Positions 5,744 to 9,746 of a DNA stretch of 9,746 bases are shown in pieces. Each line of letters opens with the position of its first letter. The stretch's first letter is position 1. The notes below the pieces were generated by a model that saw nothing but the letters and a program-made list of their open reading frames with translations, had not been told where the DNA came from and ran no database searches. Origin of the DNA: Clostridia bacterium (GTDB lineage Bacteria; Bacillota; Clostridia; Oscillospirales; CAG-272); contig JAKSPV010000044.1 in NCBI GenBank assembly GCA_024404475.1, positions 1 through 9,746 of the forward strand, given 5' to 3'. The translations under genes were made by a program, and so were the position numbers.

Positions 5744-6664
5744 TCAGAGGACGCATTGGAGAAATTGCTGGAGACGCGGGTTCTTGGGGTGGTCGAAGAT
5801 CTCCTCCGGCGTGCCGCTCTCGGCGATGACGCCGTCGCAGACGAACAGGACCCGATCCGCGACCTCGCGGGCGAACGCCATCTCGTGCGTGACGATGACC
5901 ATCGTCATACCCTCCTCCGCCAAGTCGCGGATGAGGTCGAGCACCTCGCCGACCATTTCGGGGTCAAGCGCAGAAGTCGGCTCGTCGAAGAGAATGATTT
6001 CGGGATTCATCGCCAAAGCGCGGATGATCGCGATACGCTGCTTCTGTCCGCCGGACAGCGTGGACGGGTAGACGTCGCGCTTGTCGGGCAGGCCGATGCG
6101 TTCGAGAAGCTCCATGCCCTTCGCCTCCGCCTCCTCCTTCGTCTTAAGCTTCAGCTCGACGGGTGCGAGCGTGAGGTTCTGCATGACGGTGAGGTTGTTG
6201 AAGAGGTTGAAGTGCTGGAACACCATGCCAACGCGGGCGCGCGCCTTGTTGATGTCGATCTTGTAGGTGTTGAGATAGTCGCGCATCTCGCGGCTGTAAG
6301 TCAGACCCTCGTGCTTCTCATGGAGCAGGTCTTCCCTCTTGATGCGGGCGACGAGTTCCTCTGCGGCGGCATCGCTTCCGTCAGTCTCACGCAGGAGTTT
6401 TGAGAACGTGCGGGACGACTTGATGATCTCCGGGTGGAGGTACGGATCGACGGGCGTCAGAAGATTGTCGCCCAGCCAAACCTCGCCGTACGTCGGCTCC
6501 TCAAGCAGGTTCATGCACCGGAGCAGCGTCGATTTGCCGCTGCCGGACGGGCCGATCAGAGCGACCTTCTCGCCTTTTTTGATGCCGACGCTGATGCCTT
6601 TCAGTACCTTCGACTTTTTGAAGTTCTTATAAAGCCCCTTGATTTCGAGAAGGTTACCGTTCAT
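5744..6664 (-). CDS. Polar amino acid ABC transporter ATPase with internal insertion
   Basis: Encodes 306 residues and powers amino acid import by ATP hydrolysis on the cytoplasmic face. Visible motifs are Walker A (GPSGSGKST, 38-46), Q-loop (Q150 in GMVFQHFNLF), signature (LSGGQ, 203-207), Walker B (IILFDEP, 223-229), D-loop (SALD, 231-234) and H-loop (H260). The GMVFQHFNLF sequence and closing 'GTPEEIFDHPKNPRLQQFL' are typical of the GlnQ/HisP polar amino acid group, whose members usually have about 240-250 residues. The excess is a charged, mostly helical segment at about residues 70-134, between the beta subdomain and the Q-loop. All catalytic motifs are intact, so it should be active. 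The ATG overlaps the end of the permease gene by 11 bases, and the AGGAGG site (6675-6680) lies inside the permease's last codons. The closest named relatives are glnQ, hisP and artP; substrate cannot be read from the ATPase, so no symbol is given. Confidence 0.93.
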   Translation of the reverse strand: MNGNLLEIKGLYKNFKKSKVLKGISVGIKKGEKVALIGPSGSGKSTLLRCMNLLEEPTYGEVWLGDNLLTPVDPYLHPEIIKSSRTFSKLLRETDGSDAAAEELVARIKREDLLHEKHEGLTYSREMRDYLNTYKIDINKARARVGMVFQHFNLFNNLTVMQNLTLAPVELKLKTKEEAEAKGMELLERIGLPDKRDVYPSTLSGGQKQRIAIIRALAMNPEIILFDEPTSALDPEMVGEVLDLIRDLAEEGMTMVIVTHEMAFAREVADRVLFVCDGVIAESGTPEEIFDHPKNPRLQQFLQCVL

Positions 6665-7361
6665 TCTTTTTGAACCTCCTCTCGATCAGGTGCTGGACGA
6701 GCGTCAAAAGCATGACGACAGCAAGATACATGATCGCGGCAAAGAACAAAAACGTCAGGTAGCACGCCGGGGTGGCAAGGCCCTGCTTCTCGGCCATGCC
6801 GAGCAGGTCCCACTTCTGGCGCGAATCGACCTTGAGGACGATGTAGCTGACGACGGACGTTTCCTTGACGAGAATGATGATCTCGTTGAAGATCGTCGGG
6901 ATGACGACCTTGATCGCCTGCGGAATGATGATCTTTTTCATCGTGGTCAGCCAGGAAAGGCCGGCGCTTCTGCCCGCCTCCATCTGCCCGACGTCGATCG
7001 AAGAGATACCGGAGCGGATGATCTCCGCCATGTACGCGCCTGAGTTGATACCGAACGCGATAATCGGCACGAGCAGGTTCGTACTCATGCTCTTGAACGA
7101 AACAAGAACGGAGTTATAGAGAATCAGAAGCTGTACGAGCGTCGGCGTGCCGCGAATCACCGTGATGTAGAGGACGGCGATCTTGTCGAGCAGTCTGACG
7201 ACGATGTTGTTTTTCGGCGCGATCCGGATAACGGCCAGCACCACACCGATGATGAAGCCGAGGATCACTGCCCCCAAAGCAATCAAAAGGGAGTATCCGA
7301 GGCTTTCCGCAAAAACGCCTCGGAGACTCCACAATTTTGCTATTTTATCGACAAATGTCAT
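6654..7361 (-). CDS. Polar amino acid ABC transporter permease (HisM/GlnP type)
   Basis: Encodes 235 residues and forms the membrane channel of the importer. It has a hydrophobic segment at about 19-46, then the family phrase 'VIRGTPTLVQLLILYN' (68-83), a segment at 95-116, the EAA cytoplasmic loop (EAGRSAGLSWLTTMKKIIIP, 128-147) that docks the ATPase, and a last helix at about 201-223 before a basic tail. Length and motifs fit the His/Glu/Gln/Arg/opine permease subfamily. Only one permease gene is present, so a homodimer is likely. The start at 7361 lies 16 bases after the binding-protein stop. No clear Shine-Dalgarno site precedes it, and a large hairpin covers codons 11-24, so translation may be coupled to the upstream gene or damped. 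No alternative Met lies near the N-terminus. Confidence 0.92.
   Translation of the reverse strand: MTFVDKIAKLWSLRGVFAESLGYSLLIALGAVILGFIIGVVLAVIRIAPKNNIVVRLLDKIAVLYITVIRGTPTLVQLLILYNSVLVSFKSMSTNLLVPIIAFGINSGAYMAEIIRSGISSIDVGQMEAGRSAGLSWLTTMKKIIIPQAIKVVIPTIFNEIIILVKETSVVSYIVLKVDSRQKWDLLGMAEKQGLATPACYLTFLFFAAIMYLAVVMLLTLVQHLIERRFKKNER
7290..7330 (-). promoter_or_regulatory. Hairpin in the first codons of the permease mRNA
   Basis: Bases 7290-7303 pair with 7317-7330 over 14 positions with one mismatch (7295/7325), around a 13-base loop. The hairpin lies in permease codons 11-24, about 50 bases past the binding-protein stop. Stem-loops between binding-protein and permease genes are known to protect the upstream message from 3'-5' decay and raise binding-protein output (malE-malF of enteric bacteria is the classic case). 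The structure is seen; the function is inferred. The loop has a short T run but no T tract follows the stem, so it is not a standard terminator. Confidence 0.5.
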
Positions 7362-7377
7362 GTGTACGGACTGTCAA

Positions 7378-8163
7378 TCAGTTGCCGCTGCTGTGGTTGA
7401 CCGTGTATTCGTCGATCTTGCCGTCAGCAATCATCTGGCCGAGGATCTCGTTGACCTGCGCGACGAGTTCGGTAGCTTCCTTGTTGAAGTACATGACGTA
7501 GGACTCGACGTCAGCGTCAAGCTGCCAGCACTCGAGGTTCGCGTTGTTCGAGCAGATGGACTCGGCAGGCATCTTATCGATGATAACGGCGGAAACGGTC
7601 GTGCCGATGTCGGCGCTGGCAACGATCGCGTTGGAGTATTCCATCGTGGAAGCGTCCGTGCCTTCGACAGCACCTGCGGCAAGGTCGGCACCGGTCGTGC
7701 CCTTCTGGACACCGATGGCCTTCGCGGACTGACCGAGGATGTAGCTGACGACGTCAGCGGCAGGAACAACTGCGCCTGCCTCGAAGGTACCCTTCGGAGC
7801 GATGACGTACTGGATGGAGGTCGCGTAGATGTCGGAAGCGAGAGCGACTTCGTCGCGGGCGGGCTTCTTGGTCATGCCGGCGGCGCCGACAGCGAATTTG
7901 TCGTTAGCGACTTCGTTCAGGATCTGGTTGAATTCGATGTCGTTGATGACGACCTTGTAGCCGAGCTGCTCGCCGATGTAGGTGATGACGTCCATGTCAA
8001 CACCGACGACGTTGCCGTTCGAGTCAAGGTATTCATAAGGAGCGAAGCCGGCGTTCGTGTAAACGTTCAGCGTGGGCTTGCTGTCAGCGGGCTCGCAGGA
8101 AGCGAGGACGAGAGCGGTCGCGAGCATGAGAGCCGCGAGGACGATAGCAATGATCTTTTTCAT
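7378..8163 (-). CDS. Polar amino acid ABC transporter substrate-binding lipoprotein
   Basis: Encodes 261 residues and captures an amino acid outside the membrane for delivery to the permease. A lipoprotein signal is clear: MKK, a hydrophobic core, and the lipobox LASC with the modified cysteine at residue 23. The mature part is a family 3 solute-binding protein: 'FAPYEYLDSNGNVVGVDMDV' (residues 40-59), 'AVGAAGMTKKPARDE' (91-105, whose Arg is the usual carboxylate ligand), 'AIGVQKGTTGADLA' in the second lobe, and 'VIIDKMPAE', whose Asp is a usual amine ligand. The start has GAAAGG about 8 bases upstream. It is the first gene of the operon, which fits the need for excess binding protein. The exact substrate (glutamine, histidine, arginine, cystine or another) cannot be told from sequence alone. 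Confidence 0.93.
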   Translation of the reverse strand: MKKIIAIVLAALMLATALVLASCEPADSKPTLNVYTNAGFAPYEYLDSNGNVVGVDMDVITYIGEQLGYKVVINDIEFNQILNEVANDKFAVGAAGMTKKPARDEVALASDIYATSIQYVIAPKGTFEAGAVVPAADVVSYILGQSAKAIGVQKGTTGADLAAGAVEGTDASTMEYSNAIVASADIGTTVSAVIIDKMPAESICSNNANLECWQLDADVESYVMYFNKEATELVAQVNEILGQMIADGKIDEYTVNHSSGN

Positions 8164-8207
8164 GATATGTACCTTTCTTTTTGAGAAATTGAATTGACGA
8201 TGGGGGT

Positions 8208-8236
8208 ATTATACAGCGGCATACACCGTTTGTCAA
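8208..8236 (-). promoter_or_regulatory. Perfect-consensus promoter of the amino acid transporter operon
   Basis: On the - strand, TTGACA (8231-8236) and TATAAT (8208-8213) are separated by exactly 17 bases. The expected transcript start is near 8201, leaving a leader of about 38 bases, too short for a T-box or known amino acid riboswitch. Expression should be strong with little mRNA-leader control, unless a repressor binds the promoter. Confidence 0.88.
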
Positions 8237-8237
8237 C

Positions 8238-8254
8238 ACTTTTTTGAAAAAAGT
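8238..8254 (-). promoter_or_regulatory. A/T-tract palindrome directly upstream of the -35 box
   Basis: A 17-base palindrome made of an ACTTTTTT arm and its complement around one central base abuts the -35 box of the transporter promoter, separated from it by one base. Its position and A/T tracts fit an UP element contacted by the RNA polymerase alpha subunit. Its symmetry would also fit a dimeric repressor or activator site. It is too close-centred to form a hairpin without losing central pairs. Confidence 0.4.
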
Positions 8255-8303
8255 TTCAATATTTCACCGATATTTTGCAATTTGCATACGATATTATGTA
8301 TGT

Positions 8304-9251
8304 TTATTCAGTTTCTTCTGCATAAACGGGTTCCGGAACGGTGATCTTGTCACGTTCGAGAAAGAGGCGGCGCCAGACGCGCATGCACGCGAGCGTGTCG
8401 GCGAGGGAGGAATGCTGTTCCCCGTCCCAGTCGAGCCCGAGCGTCATCATCGCGTTGATGAGCGAGCGCTTGCCGTTTTCGAGCTGGGGCATATCGCTCT
8501 TGATGAAATGGTCGTAGAACAACTGGCAGCAGCGGACGCGGCTGTGAAGTTCTTCCTCGATCGGCGCGACGGACGGCAGGGCTTTCAGATACTTCCAGTC
8601 GTTCGAGATGCTGTACCCGAGGATCTCGTCGGCGCCGGTGAGAATCTCGTAGATGCGCCCCTCGACCTCGTCGATCGTCGGTTTGTCTTTGACCATTTTC
8701 GGCGTGATGTGGTGAATCCTGACCGTGAACGGCCAACGCTTCGCGGTCTTCGGACGGATCAGCGTATCGAGCAGAACGTTCCCGAGCCCGTCCGTCATGC
8801 TGACGGACAGGATCTCGTCGGCGTGGCTGTCGCCGGTCATCTCGAGATCGAGGAAGACCAACCGCCGGGGATCGAGCGATGCGGCGCGCGCCTTTTCGGC
8901 TTCGTAGAGGTCTTCTTCGGCTTTCGATTTGATCGCCTGCGTGCACTTGTGGCAGATGCCCGTGTCGGAACTCGTCATCGTACCGCAGACGGTGCAGCGG
9001 CGATGCTGCACGGTGCGCGGCGGCGTCACGTCCTCCGGCGCCGGCTGTGCTTCGTTCATATCGTAGAGTTTGACGCGCCGCCCGCCGCTGCGGGCGAGGG
9101 CAACCGGCTTTCCGCCGGGCACGAGGTGCTTCTGCCAGAGCGCGGAAACACTGAGATATCCTTTTTCACGCGCGTCGCGGAAGGTAAGGACGGGCAGGCG
9201 CGGCTTCTCTTCCGCCGCGGGCTCCGCCGTCTGTTTGATTTCTTCGTTCAT
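8304..9251 (-). CDS. DEDDh 3'-5' exonuclease with N-terminal zinc-ribbon-like region
   Basis: Encodes 315 residues. The ATG at 9251 has AAAGGG about 7 bases upstream. Residues 130-298 form an RNase T/DnaQ-type exonuclease fold with all DEDDh residues visible: D135 and E137 (FLDLEMTG), D218 (NDWKYL), H280 and D285 (HSSLADTL). 'IHHITPKMV' (179-187) is the usual exo segment before motif II. It should remove nucleotides from 3' ends of DNA or RNA with two metal ions; the substrate cannot be told. The N-terminal 105 residues are an extension. A basic segment (residues 20-64) is followed by cysteines C86, C89, C100 and C103 (RCTVCG, then ICHKC), a likely zinc-binding knuckle that may bind nucleic acid. 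It lies 34 bases after the sugar transferase gene and is probably co-transcribed. No convincing terminator follows; a weak 5-bp inverted repeat without a T run sits at 8285-8302. Confidence 0.85.
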   Translation of the reverse strand: MNEEIKQTAEPAAEEKPRLPVLTFRDAREKGYLSVSALWQKHLVPGGKPVALARSGGRRVKLYDMNEAQPAPEDVTPPRTVQHRRCTVCGTMTSSDTGICHKCTQAIKSKAEEDLYEAEKARAASLDPRRLVFLDLEMTGDSHADEILSVSMTDGLGNVLLDTLIRPKTAKRWPFTVRIHHITPKMVKDKPTIDEVEGRIYEILTGADEILGYSISNDWKYLKALPSVAPIEEELHSRVRCCQLFYDHFIKSDMPQLENGKRSLINAMMTLGLDWDGEQHSSLADTLACMRVWRRLFLERDKITVPEPVYAEETE

Positions 9252-9285
9252 GCTGCTGCCCTTTCATTCGTTGATTTCACGGCGG

Positions 9286-9746
9286 TCACGGCTTGTCCGT
9301 GACGTCCGTGTGCCGGAGGACGCAGATGATCGTCCGGCAGAGGATCCTGAGATCGAGGGAAACGGAGCAGTTCTCCGTATAAGTCTTGTCAAACGCCGTT
9401 TTCGGCGCGGGGGCGAGCCGGTCGCGGCCGGACACCTGCGCAAGTCCGGTGAGACCGGGGCGCAGCGCAAAGACGCCGGCTTCGGCGCGCAGACGCACGA
9501 GTTCTTCCTCGGCGGGGACGACCGGGCGGTAGCCGATAAAGCTCATGTCGCCGCGAAGGATGTTCCAGAGCTGCGGCAGCTCGTCGATGCTGGCGCGGCG
9601 GAGAAAGCGCCCGACGCGGGTGACTCTGCCGCTCTCGTTCATCGTACGGAACTTATAAATGAAGAACGGCTTGCCGTACCGGCCGACGCGCTCCTGCGCG
9701 AAAATGACGCCGCGGCCGGAGTCGATCCGGACGACGGCGGCGACGA
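9286..9746 (-). CDS. Bacterial sugar transferase (undecaprenyl-phosphate glycosyl-1-phosphate transferase), 5' end outside window
   Basis: The frame runs from the window edge to a TGA at 9286 and shows 152 C-terminal residues. Motifs of the bacterial sugar transferase family (Pfam PF02397) appear in order: 'IDSGRGVIFAQERVGR', 'PFFIYKFRTM', 'ASIDELPQLWNILRGDMSFI', 'YRPVVP', and 'LRPGLTGLAQVSGR'. The closing 'SLDLRILCRTI' is also typical. Members transfer a sugar phosphate from a UDP-sugar to undecaprenyl phosphate at the inner membrane face, the first step of capsule, exopolysaccharide or glycoprotein glycan synthesis. Upstream sequence is needed to tell a short PglC-like form from a long WbaP/WcaJ-like form with extra membrane helices. 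It is the promoter-proximal gene of the pair with the exonuclease. Confidence 0.92.
   Translation of the reverse strand, partial: VAAVVRIDSGRGVIFAQERVGRYGKPFFIYKFRTMNESGRVTRVGRFLRRASIDELPQLWNILRGDMSFIGYRPVVPAEEELVRLRAEAGVFALRPGLTGLAQVSGRDRLAPAPKTAFDKTYTENCSVSLDLRILCRTIICVLRHTDVTDKP

Noticed and set aside
3478..5829. A 783-codon open frame on the + strand opposite the surface-protein gene
   Set aside because: Its translation is dominated by Arg, Gly, Val, Asp and His with no domain pattern. The - strand frame has a signal peptide, clear repeats, a membrane anchor, a promoter and a ribosome site. GC-rich third positions explain the long antisense opening.
8285..8302. An inverted repeat after the exonuclease gene as its terminator
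   Set aside because: Only five base pairs (CATAC with GTATG) around an eight-base loop, A/T-rich, and no T run follows on the - strand.
8275..8304. A TTGCAA box at 8275-8280 with a TATGTT box 18 bases on as a + strand promoter
   Set aside because: The -10 match is poor and no + strand gene lies downstream; it is expected by chance in this A/T-rich gap.

Overview
The window looks like chromosomal DNA from a GC-rich Gram-positive Firmicute, most likely a gut-type Clostridia lineage (inference). The support is purine-rich Shine-Dalgarno sites, housekeeping sigma-A-type promoters, GC-stem plus T-tract terminators, a lipoprotein-type polar amino acid ABC transporter, and a signal-peptide surface protein built from cadherin-like beta-sandwich repeats. 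There are no RNA genes, CRISPR arrays, transposases or integrases, and no gene-free stretch longer than about 190 bases.

Left part, + strand (1-3034): the 3' third of valS (valyl-tRNA synthetase) ends at a strong hairpin terminator. A compact four-gene cassette of phage character follows, with its own promoter and terminator: a BppU-like baseplate or tail-fibre protein with HxH decapeptide repeats, a second tail-fibre-like protein, a short membrane-anchored coiled-coil protein, and a small holin-like membrane protein. The last three genes are tightly coupled by overlaps or short gaps. No capsid, terminase, integrase or endolysin is present, so this is an orphan tail-fibre/holin module driven by a host-type promoter. 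It is the most unusual part of the window.

Middle, - strand (2991-5684): a shared convergent terminator separates the cassette from a large secreted protein with a signal peptide, seven cadherin-like repeats, an Ig-like domain, one C-terminal transmembrane helix and a short basic tail. It has its own promoter and looks like a membrane-anchored surface stalk.

Middle-right, - strand (5704-8254): a complete polar amino acid uptake operon in the order solute-binding lipoprotein, permease, ATPase. It runs from a perfect-consensus promoter to a strong terminator. The ATPase carries an extra segment of about 65 residues before its Q-loop. A long hairpin lies at the start of the permease reading frame, where it could set the binding protein to permease ratio.

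Right end, - strand (8304-9746): a truncated bacterial sugar transferase (the priming enzyme of surface polysaccharide synthesis) is followed 34 bases later by a DEDDh 3'-5' exonuclease with a four-cysteine zinc-ribbon-like N-terminal region. They are probably co-transcribed.
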